This document shows, piece after piece, positions 13,586-22,984 of a stretch of DNA of 57,495 nucleotides. A program made the translations under genes and the position numbers. Each line of letters starts with the position of its first letter. Positions within the stretch are counted from its first letter, which is position 1. This DNA comes from a virus. The notes beneath the pieces were generated by a model that had not been told where the DNA came from, ran no database searches, and worked only from the letters and a program-made list of their open reading frames with translations. The DNA lies in the IMG/VR virus record IMGVR_UViG_3300034071_002361, positions 1-57,495 of that record. One strand, written 5' to 3'.

Positions 13586-14010
13586 ACAAGCTCCCCTCCT
13601 TCCCGCTCGAGGCGAAAGAGGGCGAGTTCATTGCCGCCGACGAGACGCCGCAGCCCGAGGATCTCGCTCGCCTTGAGCTGCCTCATGCGCCTGAAGGCCC
13701 GGCCAACCGGCTCATCGGCAGGCTGCCGGATGTCGCCGACCTCAACCCCGAGTGGATCATCAAGCGCCTCATGGTCGAAGCGACCGACCGCGGCACCCGT
13801 ACGCGGCAGTCGTCGCGCGTCAAGGCGCTGGAGACGCTGGCCAAGATCACGCGCCTGATCGACGACGGCGTGCCGAAGGAGCCTGACGCCGAGGAGCGTG
13901 CCAAGGCGCTCGACCCCGAGACGCGCCGCAAGGTGATCGCCGCCAAGATCAAGCAGCTCGTCGAGGCCGGGGTCATCCAGAGGGAGGATCTCGATGGACC
14001 AGCCCGCTGA
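13582..14010 (+). CDS. Probable small terminase subunit, 142 aa
   Basis: GTG 13582 overlaps the lipoprotein stop. The central part (EWIIKRLMVEATDRGTRTRQ, SSRVKALETLAKITRLID) resembles the helical DNA-binding core of podovirus small terminases, and the C-terminus is helical. Small terminase recognises phage DNA for packaging. Its large partner is 9 kb away at 22972. Assigned from sequence flavour and context. Confidence 0.6.
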   Translation: MNKLPSFPLEAKEGEFIAADETPQPEDLARLELPHAPEGPANRLIGRLPDVADLNPEWIIKRLMVEATDRGTRTRQSSRVKALETLAKITRLIDDGVPKEPDAEERAKALDPETRRKVIAAKIKQLVEAGVIQREDLDGPAR

Positions 14011-14608
14011 GGTCTACACGCCGGACCGCATCCGTTCCATGGCCGCGCTGGTCTACCGGCTTTCGGCCGGCAACGCCCACGTGCGCGAGGTGGGCAACTA
14101 CCTCGCCTCCTGCGCTGCAGCGGCCGACCAGAACGGCGACCTGCTGCAGCAGCGCAACCACCTCCGCGCCGAGCTGGGCCGGCTGCAGGGCGCCGTGGCC
14201 GAGGCCGATGCGGCCCGGCTCGAGGTGGCCAGACTGAAGGCCGACCTGCTCCAGACGCTGCAGGCGCTCTCAGCGGCCCGTCAGGTCGCCGCCATGGACC
14301 GCGCAGCCCGGGAGCACGCCGAGGGCGAGATGCGCGGACAGCGGCTCTGGCTCGAGCTGGCGCGCGCCATGGTCGAGGAGGCGCGCCAGCTGCTTCCCGC
14401 CGACAAGGCCGCCCTGCTCGACCCCATGCGCGCCGCCCGCGTGGCCGCCAGTGACCGCGGCCTGCTGGCCGAGGCCGGCCTCATGTTGCGCCGTCTCGCC
14501 CGGTGGGCCAGCCTCGCGGCCCAGAACGCCGGCAACGAGGCGGCCAAGGCCGACGTCGCTGCCGCTGAAGCCCTACTGGAGCGACCCGAGTGGCCGACGA
14601 AATCCTGA
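13994..14608 (+). CDS. Hypothetical coiled-coil protein, 204 aa
   Basis: ATG 13994 has GGGAGG upstream and overlaps the terminase gene. Residues about 50-150 are heptad-rich (LLQQRNHLRAELGRLQGAVA, AARLEVARLKADLLQTLQAL). The rest is Ala-rich helix. No family recognised. It could be an assembly factor for the adhesins that follow. Confidence 0.68.
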   Translation: MDQPAEVYTPDRIRSMAALVYRLSAGNAHVREVGNYLASCAAAADQNGDLLQQRNHLRAELGRLQGAVAEADAARLEVARLKADLLQTLQALSAARQVAAMDRAAREHAEGEMRGQRLWLELARAMVEEARQLLPADKAALLDPMRAARVAASDRGLLAEAGLMLRRLARWASLAAQNAGNEAAKADVAAAEALLERPEWPTKS

Positions 14609-15741
14609 CCATCGACGAGATCTACGACGTCGTTAAGTCGCGCTGGCCCGGCGAGGAAGGCCGCATCCTGCGGCAGCTCGGCATTCAGGCGCCGATCCTT
14701 CGCGCCGACCTTGCTGCCGACGGTGGCGCGATCGTTGGCATCGACCCGCCTCCGGGCTATACCGCCACCACGCTGAACGAGCTGCTCGTCGAGATCGCTG
14801 CGAACGGCAGCATCGGCCCGCAGGGCCCGCCCGGCGTCGACGGTGCTCAGGGCCCGCCCGGCACCGGCATGATCTGGTACACGATCATCGGGGCCAACGT
14901 CACCGTCGCCGACAACAGCGGCTACCTCATGGTCACGGGCGGCACGCTGCGCGAGGCGTTCATCCCCGCTGGCGTTGGGCCGGGCTTCCGCTTCGCAGTC
15001 CATGCGGATGGCGCGCAGGTCCGCATCGTCGCGGGCAGCAACACGATCCTCGACGTCGGTGCGGGCAACGACCTGCTCGTGGACACTGGCGCCATCGCGA
15101 TGCTGGTTGCGCGCAGCACGGGCGTTCTGGAGGTCGTCGCCGGGCAGCTCATTGGCCCGCAGGGTGTGCAGGGGCCGGAGGGTCCGGAAGGTCCGCAGGG
15201 CATCCCGGGCACCCCGGGGACCAATGGCACAAACGGCACGAACGGCACCAACGGTGTCGACGGCGCTGACGGTGCCGATGGCGCTGACGGTGCGCCGGGC
15301 TCGGTCTGGTTCGATGGCGCGGGCGTCCCGGGCGCAGGCCTAGGAATCAACGGCGACTACTACCTCAACACCACCAACGGCGACGTCTACACGAAAGCCG
15401 CGGGTGCGTGGTCCGTCACCGGCAACATCCGCGGCCCGGCCGGTAGCGGCGGCGGCGGAGGCGGGGCGCCGGTCAGCACGGCAACGATCAACTTCGGCAC
15501 CGACCCCGCAAGCTCGCAGTGGCAGCAGGTCGTCATCGCCAACACCAGTGTCACCGCCACCAGCAAGATCGAGGTGTGGCTGCATGGCAGCACCGCCGAC
15601 AACAACGCCTACGAGCATGCGTTCGTGCCGATGAAGTTCGGCGTAGTCGCTCGCTCCGCCGGCGTCAACTTCACCCTGCTCTGCACCTGCGACTACGCGC
15701 TGAGCGGGGACTTCCAGATCGCTTACCGAATCACCGACTGA
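14590..15741 (+). CDS. Collagen-like tail fibre or adhesin, 383 aa
   Basis: GTG 14590. A helical N-terminus (MADEILTIDEIYDVVKSRW) could be the particle-attachment part. Two Gly-X-Y blocks follow (GPQGPPGVDGAQGPPG near residue 78, then GPQGVQGPEGPEGPQGIPG with GTNGTNG and GADGADG repeats near 190-240), separated by a beta domain. A C-terminal beta domain (about 300-383) would be the receptor-binding head. Collagen-like stalks are common in phage fibres. Confidence 0.82.
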   Translation: MADEILTIDEIYDVVKSRWPGEEGRILRQLGIQAPILRADLAADGGAIVGIDPPPGYTATTLNELLVEIAANGSIGPQGPPGVDGAQGPPGTGMIWYTIIGANVTVADNSGYLMVTGGTLREAFIPAGVGPGFRFAVHADGAQVRIVAGSNTILDVGAGNDLLVDTGAIAMLVARSTGVLEVVAGQLIGPQGVQGPEGPEGPQGIPGTPGTNGTNGTNGTNGVDGADGADGADGAPGSVWFDGAGVPGAGLGINGDYYLNTTNGDVYTKAAGAWSVTGNIRGPAGSGGGGGGAPVSTATINFGTDPASSQWQQVVIANTSVTATSKIEVWLHGSTADNNAYEHAFVPMKFGVVARSAGVNFTLLCTCDYALSGDFQIAYRITD

Positions 15742-15751
15742 GGAACCAACC

Positions 15752-17209
15752 ATGAGCGGAATCCGCCAAGTAGGCCGCACGGGCGAAATCGCAGACGTCA
15801 ATACCGCAGGCGAGCAGCTTGTCGTGCTTCCGAACGTGCATGAGCGCGTCGGCAGCATTCGCTCCCACAGCGAGAACGACAGCGGCGAGCTGACCGGCGA
15901 CCCGTACCTCAAGTCGGCCGAGACGTCTCGCGACTACCGACTTCGCGTCGGCATCGACACGATGCTGCACTACGACGAGTTCAATGCAACGTCGCACAAC
16001 ACGACGAACAATCGCCACGTCTTCGTCGGCATGACGGCAACGCAGGCTGGCGGCGCGATGCTGCTCAATGCGAACAGCAACTTGACCGCGGCGAACGGCG
16101 TGCAGCACACGACGTGGCGGCAGTTCCCGATCATCGACACTGCGCCGCTCTACACGAACGACACGCTCAGCTTCACCGCTGCGCCGCTGGCCAATCAGGT
16201 CGTGGAGTTCGGCCTGTTCCCGCACGGCACCGGCATCGCAGCGCCGACCGATGGCGTGTACTTCCGCTACACCTCGGCTGGCTTGTTCGGTGTCCTCAAC
16301 TACAACGGCGTCGAAACGTCATCCGCAGCCTTCCCGATTCCCGGCGGCACGATCCCGGCGAACGACACGCGCAAGTACACCATCGTGCCCGGCGAGAAGG
16401 CTGTCGAGTTCTGGATGGACGACAAGCTGCTGGGCGAGGTCGTCGTCCCGGCGGCGAACGGCAAGTTCTGCCTGAGCGGCGCACTGCCCAAGTCGATCCA
16501 GTTCCGTAACACTGGCACCGTGACTGGCGCGCCGGTCATGCAGGCCAAGCTCAACGACTGGAGCGTGTCGCTCGCCGACATCGCCACCAACAAGACGTGG
16601 GCCGGGCAGATGGCCTCGATGGGCCTGTCGGCCTATCAGGGCCAGAACGGCGGCACCATCGGCCAGACCGCCCAGTGGGCGAACACCGCCCTGCCCACCG
16701 CCGCTGCCGGCACCAACACCACCGCGGCGCTCGGCACCGGCCTCGGCGGCATCTTCCAGCTCAACGCTCCGGCCACGTCGGCCACCGACGTCATCATCAG
16801 CTCCTTTGCGAACCCGGTCGGAGGCGTGAACCAGACGCCGCGAACGCTGATCCTGCGTGGCGTGTGGATCCACGCAGCCAACGCTGGTGCCGCGGTCGCC
16901 ACCACGCCGACGACATACGCCCTCGCCTGTGCGTTCGGCCACACCGCGCTGACGCTGGCCACCACCGAGACGGCATCGTTCGCCACTGCGACGGCCAAGG
17001 CTCCGCGCCGCATGCCGCTGGGCATCATGTCGTTCCCGGTTGGCGCGCCCATCGGCGCAATCGCCAACGCCGTGCAGGTGGACTTCGAGGCCCCTGTCGT
17101 CGTCAACCCCGGCGAGTTCGTGGCCATCGTGGCCAAGATCCTCACCGGCACCGCGACCGCCTCGCAGGTCACGCAGTTCGTGATCGGCTTCAACGGCTAC
17201 TGGGAGTAA
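15752..17209 (+). CDS. Structural adhesin or fibre protein, 485 aa
   Basis: ATG 15752 has GAGGAACCAACC upstream. Beta-rich throughout. Residues about 60-275 resemble a lectin-like sandwich (FGLFPHGTGIAAPTDGVYFR, VEFWMDDKLLGEVVVPAA). Residues about 300-485 form a second beta domain ending TQFVIGFNGYWE. Part of the adhesin cluster. Which surface it binds is not readable from the sequence. Confidence 0.75.
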   Translation: MSGIRQVGRTGEIADVNTAGEQLVVLPNVHERVGSIRSHSENDSGELTGDPYLKSAETSRDYRLRVGIDTMLHYDEFNATSHNTTNNRHVFVGMTATQAGGAMLLNANSNLTAANGVQHTTWRQFPIIDTAPLYTNDTLSFTAAPLANQVVEFGLFPHGTGIAAPTDGVYFRYTSAGLFGVLNYNGVETSSAAFPIPGGTIPANDTRKYTIVPGEKAVEFWMDDKLLGEVVVPAANGKFCLSGALPKSIQFRNTGTVTGAPVMQAKLNDWSVSLADIATNKTWAGQMASMGLSAYQGQNGGTIGQTAQWANTALPTAAAGTNTTAALGTGLGGIFQLNAPATSATDVIISSFANPVGGVNQTPRTLILRGVWIHAANAGAAVATTPTTYALACAFGHTALTLATTETASFATATAKAPRRMPLGIMSFPVGAPIGAIANAVQVDFEAPVVVNPGEFVAIVAKILTGTATASQVTQFVIGFNGYWE

Positions 17210-17212
17210 TCC

Positions 17213-17632
17213 TTGGACGTCACCCTCTCCAGCCTTCTCGGCGGATTGCAGCTTGGCTCCGCGACGCCGCAGCCGCTGGGCACGGCTGGAGCTGGGTCGT
17301 CCATCTTTGCGGCGCGACAGGACCATGTGCATGCCATGCCCAACGCAGCGGCTGTCGGCGCCGACCCTGCCGGCACTGGCGCGGCACAGGCTGCTGCCGC
17401 CGTGGCGGGCCACACGGCGCTTGCGGACCCGCACCCGCAGTACCTGACCCCGGCAGAGGGCAACGCCGCATACGAGGCCATTGGCGCTGCGGCAGCGGCC
17501 ATTACCGCCCACACCTCGGCCGGCGATCCGCACTCGCAGTACCTGACGCAGGCCGAGGCCGACGCGCTGTACGCACCAGCAACGACGTCCGGCGCCCCCG
17601 GCTTTCTTCTCCTTGACCGAGGCATCCACTGA
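17213..17632 (+). CDS. Fibre protein with DPHxQYLT motifs, 139 aa
   Basis: TTG 17213 has GGGAG 7 bases upstream. The sequence contains DPHPQYLTPAEGNAAY and DPHSQYLTQAEADALY, the repeated DPHxQYLT motif seen in trimeric phage fibres, between Ala-rich linkers. Also AARQDHVHAMPNA, a common fibre turn. Short, so probably a connecting or distal piece. Confidence 0.75.
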   Translation: MDVTLSSLLGGLQLGSATPQPLGTAGAGSSIFAARQDHVHAMPNAAAVGADPAGTGAAQAAAAVAGHTALADPHPQYLTPAEGNAAYEAIGAAAAAITAHTSAGDPHSQYLTQAEADALYAPATTSGAPGFLLLDRGIH

Positions 17633-18024
17633 TGGCCACCACTCCGAATTACGCTTCGACGCCGCGCAGTGCCGTCGCGCAGATCAGCGCGGCCAACACT
17701 GCGCGCGACGGCACCGGCACCATTGTGTCCGTCATCACCGGCGGCACCAACGGCACGCGCGTCGAGGACATCACCGTGCAGGCGACAGCGACCACGACCG
17801 GCGGCATGGTGCGCCTGTTCCTCTCGCTCGATGGCGGCACGACCAATCGCTTGATCCGCGAGATCCCGGTCACCGCAATCACGCCGAGCGCAACCACTGC
17901 CGCGTTTCGCGCCGACCTCACCGACCTCGGCATCGTCCTCCCGAACAACACCGCGGTGCTCCGTGCGGCGACCAACAACGCGGAGGCGTTCAACGTCATC
18001 GTCAGCCGCGCCGGGGACTTCTGA
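17632..18024 (+). CDS. Hypothetical beta-rich adhesin-module protein, 130 aa
   Basis: Overlaps the preceding stop as TGATG. Thr/Ala-rich beta pattern (DGTGTIVSVITGGTNGTRVE, DITVQATATTTGGMVRLFLS) like a small structural sandwich. No family recognised. Lies in the fibre cluster, so a virion role is likely. Confidence 0.7.
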   Translation: MATTPNYASTPRSAVAQISAANTARDGTGTIVSVITGGTNGTRVEDITVQATATTTGGMVRLFLSLDGGTTNRLIREIPVTAITPSATTAAFRADLTDLGIVLPNNTAVLRAATNNAEAFNVIVSRAGDF

Positions 18025-18407
18025 TGAACTTCGGCCACTTCGCCGGGATCAACGGCCTAGCCCCGTTCGACCGGGGCGATGGCCGAGGCAACGTGCGCGA
18101 CCTCCCTCCGCGACTGGTCAACACCACGTTCACCTTCACCAAGCGCGACAGGGGCGTCGCGTACTGGAACACGAGTACGTCGGGGATCACGCTCAACATC
18201 CCTGACGAGCGCGTCTTCGGACGATTCCCCAACGGGTTCTCGCTCGCGCTGTTCACCGGCAGCTCGAGTGGCACGATCACTGTGCAGGGCCCGGCCGGCG
18301 TCACCATCCTCGAGGGGACGGGCACGGGCTCGTTCGTCATCCCGGCTGGCTCGTCGCGCCTGCTGGCCAAGATCCCCGACACGCTCAACCAGTGGAGGCT
18401 CTGGTGA
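18024..18407 (+). CDS. Hypothetical beta-rich adhesin-module protein, 127 aa
   Basis: ATG 18024 overlaps the preceding stop. After a loop-rich N-terminus (MNFGHFAGINGLAPFDRGDG) the C-terminal 80 residues look like a beta sandwich (GFSLALFTGSSSGTITVQGP, GTGSFVIPAGSSRLLAKIPD). No family recognised. Confidence 0.68.
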   Translation: MNFGHFAGINGLAPFDRGDGRGNVRDLPPRLVNTTFTFTKRDRGVAYWNTSTSGITLNIPDERVFGRFPNGFSLALFTGSSSGTITVQGPAGVTILEGTGTGSFVIPAGSSRLLAKIPDTLNQWRLW

Positions 18408-19063
18408 GTACCATCAAGGGCGTGATCCGCCGACGCTCTGGCCCGCCGATCATCGATGACCTCGGGAAGACGTGGGTCGCCACCGGCTCAGCGGTGATCA
18501 CCACCGCGCTATCGAAGTTCGGCACTGGCTGCTTGGACATCAGCAGCGCTTCGGGCGACAGCATCACCACGACATCGGGTATGACTGACTACCAGCTCCC
18601 GTCGAACACCGCGTTCTGCTTCGACTTCTGGCTCTACGTCCCGACGCTAAGCGCTGGCGTGATCTTCACCGGCGAGGGGACGAACGCTGTCGGCCTGAAG
18701 ATGAACGCATCGGGCGCACTCACCCCGCTGGAGTTCGGCGTCGGCGACTACTACACGACGTCGAATGCGCTCGTCGCAAACACATGGCAGTACATCGCGT
18801 TCTTCAGGAATGCGTCGAACGTGTCGAACGTCTGCGTCAATGGTTCGGTGGTTGGCAGCGGAAGCATGCCTTCGTCGTTCGGCACGCCATCCGTGTTCAA
18901 CATCGGCGCGTACTCTGCCGGCGGCGCAGAGAACGCTGCGTGCTTTGTTGACGACTTCCGCTATGCCAAGGGGAATGCCCGGTACACGGGCGCGCACAGC
19001 TCGCCAGTTTCAGAAGCGACCGCGGATACCGGCGTAGTTTCACTGCTTCGATTCAACGCATAG
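18404..19063 (+). CDS. LamG-like (concanavalin-fold) adhesin, 219 aa
   Basis: I use GTG 18404, which has GGAGG 5 bases upstream and a GTGA overlap. The core matches the LamG/jellyroll pattern: FCFDFWLYVPTLSAGVIFTG, NTWQYIAFFRNASNVSNVCV, VNGSVVGSG and FVDDFRYAKGNARYTG. Such domains bind glycans. Likely a receptor-binding or decoration component of the virion. Confidence 0.8.
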   Translation: MSTIKGVIRRRSGPPIIDDLGKTWVATGSAVITTALSKFGTGCLDISSASGDSITTTSGMTDYQLPSNTAFCFDFWLYVPTLSAGVIFTGEGTNAVGLKMNASGALTPLEFGVGDYYTTSNALVANTWQYIAFFRNASNVSNVCVNGSVVGSGSMPSSFGTPSVFNIGAYSAGGAENAACFVDDFRYAKGNARYTGAHSSPVSEATADTGVVSLLRFNA

Positions 19064-19071
19064 GTGCATCA

Positions 19072-19398
19072 ATGAACAAGCGCATCATCGACGTCAACGA
19101 GCACGTCTCGAGCGAATCACTGTCGACGACGACGGTTATCTCGTGGCAGCCCACCGCTGGCCCGCAGGCTGCGACGATCACCTTCCAGTGCTCGCGCTTC
19201 TTCCAGTACAAGATCGACGGCAGCTACTTCGGAGCGCCTCAGTCCGATGGCGCGATCACCGTGACTGCTGGCCAGCTCGTAGGCCGCATGATCCCGGTGA
19301 TGCTCCCGGGCGGCGAAATCATCGGCGAGCAGCCGGCCGAGCTATTCGACGGCATGCTGCGCGGCCTGTTCCACATGCTCTACAACGAGATGCGCTGA
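19072..19398 (+). CDS. Hypothetical structural protein, 108 aa
   Basis: Compact beta pattern (TVISWQPTAGPQAATITFQC, FFQYKIDGSYFGAPQSDGAI) with a short helix at the end. No family recognised. Stop overlaps the next start (TGATG). Confidence 0.66.
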   Translation: MNKRIIDVNEHVSSESLSTTTVISWQPTAGPQAATITFQCSRFFQYKIDGSYFGAPQSDGAITVTAGQLVGRMIPVMLPGGEIIGEQPAELFDGMLRGLFHMLYNEMR

Positions 19399-19811
19399 TG
19401 GACGGTCCGGCCATTGCCACGCCGATCGAGGATGCGCTTCTCGAGGAGTACGCCATCAAGGGCTGGGATCGCCGAGGGCGCCTGACCAAGATCGGCGACG
19501 CCATCAGCCAGCTGTTCAACGCAGCCTCTGGCGGGGCGCCTGACGAGTCCCTCTCCGGACGCAGCTACTGGAAGTGCGAGCTGTCCGCCAACCCACCCCT
19601 GCGCTGGCGCATCGTGCGCTGGTGCGCCGAGGCGATCTTCTTCTGGCAGGGAGGAAACCACTGCCAGCTCGCTTTCTGGGAGGACATCTACCGCTCCCGG
19701 GCCCGCGGCACGGCGGCCGAGCTGCTTGGCCGTGCCATCGAGTTGCGCACGTGGGGGGAGCAGGGCAGCCTCCGCGACGCAACGGCCAGCACCCACGAGG
19801 AAACGCCATGA
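19398..19811 (+). CDS. Hypothetical conserved-type phage protein, 137 aa
   Basis: Helical and Trp/Cys-containing: LTKIGDAISQLFNAASGGAP, DESLSGRSYWKCE and WCAEAIFFWQGGNHCQLAFW. The PDESLSxRxxW block recalls a small uncharacterised protein often found in podovirus tail regions. Function unknown. It differs from the beta-rich neighbours. Confidence 0.66.
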   Translation: MDGPAIATPIEDALLEEYAIKGWDRRGRLTKIGDAISQLFNAASGGAPDESLSGRSYWKCELSANPPLRWRIVRWCAEAIFFWQGGNHCQLAFWEDIYRSRARGTAAELLGRAIELRTWGEQGSLRDATASTHEETP

Positions 19812-20104
19812 CCTGCATCACCATCCACTCGCCGGCAACCGCGGCCGCCATCGGCGGCATCGTCGACCTGACGAACTACGACGACGGCATGCTGTTCGCT
19901 GATGGCCTCGCCGGCGCCGAGGAGGTCGACATCTTCGTGATGGGCGGCCAGACCCTCATCCCGTACACCGTCGGCACGACCGTGCAGAAGCTCACGGCCA
20001 CGGCGCCCATGCTCGTGCTGCAGCCCGGCGTCACCTACAGCGTCAGCAAGGACGCCACGGTGGGCGCCTGCGGCGTGTACGTCCACGTCTCGCCGAAGAA
20101 CTAA
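19808..20104 (+). CDS. Hypothetical beta-rich protein, 98 aa
   Basis: ATG 19808 overlaps the preceding stop. Strand-rich (EEVDIFVMGGQTLIPYTVGT, APMLVLQPGVTYSVSKDATV). Could be a small head or fibre decoration. No family recognised. Confidence 0.65.
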   Translation: MTCITIHSPATAAAIGGIVDLTNYDDGMLFADGLAGAEEVDIFVMGGQTLIPYTVGTTVQKLTATAPMLVLQPGVTYSVSKDATVGACGVYVHVSPKN

Positions 20105-20172
20105 ACAACGGCTCGGCGCGCGGTTCCGGCCCCGCGACGCGCTGAACTCAACCAGCCGGAGGAGAAACTCCC

Positions 20173-20388
20173 ATGGCACTTTCGCAAGCGAACATCGAAG
20201 CCCGCATGAAGCCGCACTTCCCGGGCGAGCAGGGCAAGCAGCTGGTCGCGATCCTCGTCGAGCTGAACGCAAACATCATCGCGATCAACACGTGGGGCGC
20301 GACGCTGGCGACCAAGCTCAACAACGACGCCACGGTCACCGACACCAACTACGCGTCGCCGAACATCGCGACCATCGGCCTCGGCTAA
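20173..20388 (+). CDS. Hypothetical protein, 71 aa
   Basis: Starts after CCGGAGGAGAAACTCCC, a strong ribosome site. Helical N-terminal half (MALSQANIEARMKPHFPGEQ, KQLVAILVELNANIIAINTW). No family recognised. Immediately precedes the Ig-like adhesin. Confidence 0.65.
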   Translation: MALSQANIEARMKPHFPGEQGKQLVAILVELNANIIAINTWGATLATKLNNDATVTDTNYASPNIATIGLG

Positions 20389-20391
20389 GCC

Positions 20392-22509
20392 ATGCCGCTA
20401 CCCCCGGGCATCGGACTCAACCCCAGCACGGGGGCTCTCTCCGGCGTGCCAACCACGCCGGGGACTTATTCGTTCACGCTGCGTGTCCGCGACTCCGCGG
20501 GCAACATGCGCGACCAGCCATCGTCGATCACGGTCTCCGCATACACGCCGCCGAGCCTTAGCGGAACGCTTGCGCAGTTCGCAAACCGCACGGTGTCGTA
20601 CAGCAGTGGCCTCACCGTCAGCGATGGCGTAGCTCCGTTCACGTGGTCTATTGCCTCTGGGGCACTCCCCACTGGCATGACCATCAATGCGGCGACTGGC
20701 GTGATCAGCGGCACGCCGACCGACACCAGCTACACCGACCGGAACATCACGGTTCGCGTCGTCGATGCCAATGGATCTGCTGCGCAAAGCGCGCAGACCA
20801 TTCGCTACGCCAACGTCCTCCTGCTCAGTGGCAGCCTTGACGCTGGCGTCCAGAGCAGCGGCTACAGCGACGGCTTCGATCGCAGTGGCGGCCACAGCCC
20901 GTTCACCTTCGCCATCACCAGCGGCACCTTGCCGTCGGGCCTGACGTTCAACACCAACACCGGCCTGATCACCGGCATCCCTTCCGCGACCAGCTCGACC
21001 GCGCTCACCGTGCGGGTCACGGATGCCAGCGGCGCCACCTCGTCGGCCAGCGGCACGCTCACGATCAACAGCAGCTACGTGGCGATCGACATCACGGGCT
21101 CGGTGACGTCGAACACCCAGAACGTCGAGACGCTCTCGGCGTTCTCGATCACGCCGAACTACTCTGGCGTCGCGGTCACTGGCGGCAGCGGCAGCATCAC
21201 CTACTCGTGGGCCCGCGTGTCCGGAAGCACGGACATCAGCGCCGGCGCTCCGTCCTCGCTTGGCACCAGCTTCGTCGGGTCGGTCTCGCCCGGCGGCAAC
21301 GTGTCGGCGGTGTTCCGCCTCACGGCAACCGATGGCATCAGCAGCGACACGCTCGATGTCACCGTGACGGTCAACAACACCTACGTGACGCTCGCCCTCG
21401 ACGCGTCGTCGCTGCCTCGCTCGACGCGCACCGTTCCGTACGGCATCACCGTCGTCCGCTCCGGTGGCAAGTCGCCATTCACCTTCGCCGTCATCTCGGG
21501 CACCCTGCCGACCGGCATCACGCTCAACGCGTCGACTGGGCAGCTGTCCGGAACGCCGACCGACACCTCGTACACGACGCGCTCGCTCACCTTCCGCGTG
21601 ACCGATGCACTCGGCGCGACGGCTGACGCCAGCGGCTCGATCATCTACCGCAACTTCCCGGCATTCACCTTCGCGTTCCCGCCGGCGATGCGGACCCGTT
21701 CCTACGACACGACGCAGCTCGCGCCGTCGACGTTCCACACCCCGGGCACGTTCTCGCTCATCGGCGGCACCCCGCCGACGGGCATCTCGTTTACGGGCGG
21801 CTCCAGCTTCAGCCTGAGCGGTACGCCGACGGACACGAGCTACACCGATCGCACGCTGACGATTCGTTACGTGGACGCGGCAGGCAACTTGGTGGACACC
21901 GACGGCACGCTGACCTACAAGGACAACGTCGCCATCTCGGGAACTTTCCCGGCGGCGAGTCAGGGCGTGTCCTACAGCAGCACCGCGCTGTCGGCCTCTG
22001 GCGGCTACGGCACCAACGTCTGGAGCGTGGCCAGCGGCTCGCTGCCGACAGGCCTCTCGCTCAACAGCAGCAATGGCGCGCTCACTGGAACGCCCAGCGC
22101 CGCCGGCACGTTCAGCTTCACTGTCCGCGTCACCGACGCTCAGGGCTTCACTGCCGACAGCGCGCAGAGCATCGCTGTCGCTGCCGCGCTATCGGTGTCG
22201 GTCAACGATGCAACGGCTTCGGGCTACGTCTTCAATCCGGAAAACCCGGGCACCGAGTTCGTCATTTCCTTCCCAGACACCGTGGCCACGGCCAGTGGCG
22301 GCACCGGCCCGTACACTTACGCGTGGACGCGCATCAGCGGGAGCGCGCTCATTACGGCGAACAACCCGTCGTCAGGCACGACGCTCTTCAGCGGCACCAT
22401 CGAGGTCGGCGTGACCACCGCCACGTTCCGAGTCACCGCCACCGACGCGGTGCTGGCCACCGCCACGACCGACGTCTCGGTCAGCCTCGAGTACGCGAAC
22501 GCGCTCTGA
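20392..22509 (+). CDS. Large Ig-like (He_PIG-type) adhesin, 705 aa
   Basis: The protein is a chain of about eight Ig-like modules of roughly 85-100 residues. At least six have the putative-Ig signature: PFTWSIASGALPTGMTINAA, TGVISGTPTDTSYTDRNITV, PFTFAVISGTLPTGITLNAS. Modules 4 and 8 are a different, PKD-like type (SITYSWARVSGSTDI, PYTYAWTRISGSALI). The first module lacks its N-terminal half and begins at LPPGIGLNPSTGALSG. Such repeats are displayed on phage particles and bind cell-surface glycans weakly. Start ATG 20392 follows the previous stop by 3 bases with no clear ribosome site. Confidence 0.85.
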   Translation: MPLPPGIGLNPSTGALSGVPTTPGTYSFTLRVRDSAGNMRDQPSSITVSAYTPPSLSGTLAQFANRTVSYSSGLTVSDGVAPFTWSIASGALPTGMTINAATGVISGTPTDTSYTDRNITVRVVDANGSAAQSAQTIRYANVLLLSGSLDAGVQSSGYSDGFDRSGGHSPFTFAITSGTLPSGLTFNTNTGLITGIPSATSSTALTVRVTDASGATSSASGTLTINSSYVAIDITGSVTSNTQNVETLSAFSITPNYSGVAVTGGSGSITYSWARVSGSTDISAGAPSSLGTSFVGSVSPGGNVSAVFRLTATDGISSDTLDVTVTVNNTYVTLALDASSLPRSTRTVPYGITVVRSGGKSPFTFAVISGTLPTGITLNASTGQLSGTPTDTSYTTRSLTFRVTDALGATADASGSIIYRNFPAFTFAFPPAMRTRSYDTTQLAPSTFHTPGTFSLIGGTPPTGISFTGGSSFSLSGTPTDTSYTDRTLTIRYVDAAGNLVDTDGTLTYKDNVAISGTFPAASQGVSYSSTALSASGGYGTNVWSVASGSLPTGLSLNSSNGALTGTPSAAGTFSFTVRVTDAQGFTADSAQSIAVAAALSVSVNDATASGYVFNPENPGTEFVISFPDTVATASGGTGPYTYAWTRISGSALITANNPSSGTTLFSGTIEVGVTTATFRVTATDAVLATATTDVSVSLEYANAL

Positions 22510-22510
22510 C

Positions 22511-22984
22511 ATGGCCGGCCTATCTGCCACCCGCCTGCTCGACGCCCGGCGCTGGACTCGCGAGCAGGCCGAGTCGCTTCTAGGGCTGCTCAGGCTTCGC
22601 CCTACGACGTTCGCCATGCTGGTCGGCAGTTCCACGTGGACCAACATGCCGGCGGCCCTCACGCCGCTTCTGGGGCGTCCTGCTGGCGGCATACCGCTGG
22701 ACATGTCCGAGTACACCCAGATCCGCCTGACGGGCGTGGTGACCACCGCAGGCTCGTCTGGCGCCGTGCTGCAGGCCCGGCTCGCGACGACCGCGCCACT
22801 GGTCGCCGGCAGCTACGCGGCCATCCTCGCCTCGGCATCAATCGCCAGCACCGGGATATTGGATACCGGCTGGCAGTCGGTCAGCGTAGCCTCGCGCGTC
22901 GCCGGCTTTGTCGACGTCCTTGGTTCCGGGGGTGACGGCGCGGCCGACCCTGTCCTCGGAGCCCTGACGCTGTGGGTACGCTGA
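22511..22984 (+). CDS. Hypothetical structural protein, 157 aa
   Basis: Helical N-terminus with basic residues (MAGLSATRLLDARRWTREQA), then a beta-rich domain (YTQIRLTGVVTTAGSSGAVL, VSVASRVAGFVDVLGSGGDG). Ends in LGALTLWVR and overlaps the large terminase by 13 bases. Last member of the adhesin cluster. Confidence 0.68.
   Translation: MAGLSATRLLDARRWTREQAESLLGLLRLRPTTFAMLVGSSTWTNMPAALTPLLGRPAGGIPLDMSEYTQIRLTGVVTTAGSSGAVLQARLATTAPLVAGSYAAILASASIASTGILDTGWQSVSVASRVAGFVDVLGSGGDGAADPVLGALTLWVR

Noticed and set aside
20392-22509. Diversity-generating retroelement targeting the adhesin genes
   Set aside because: No reverse transcriptase gene and no template/variable repeat pair with A-specific differences was found; repetition in the adhesin is ordinary Ig-module repetition.
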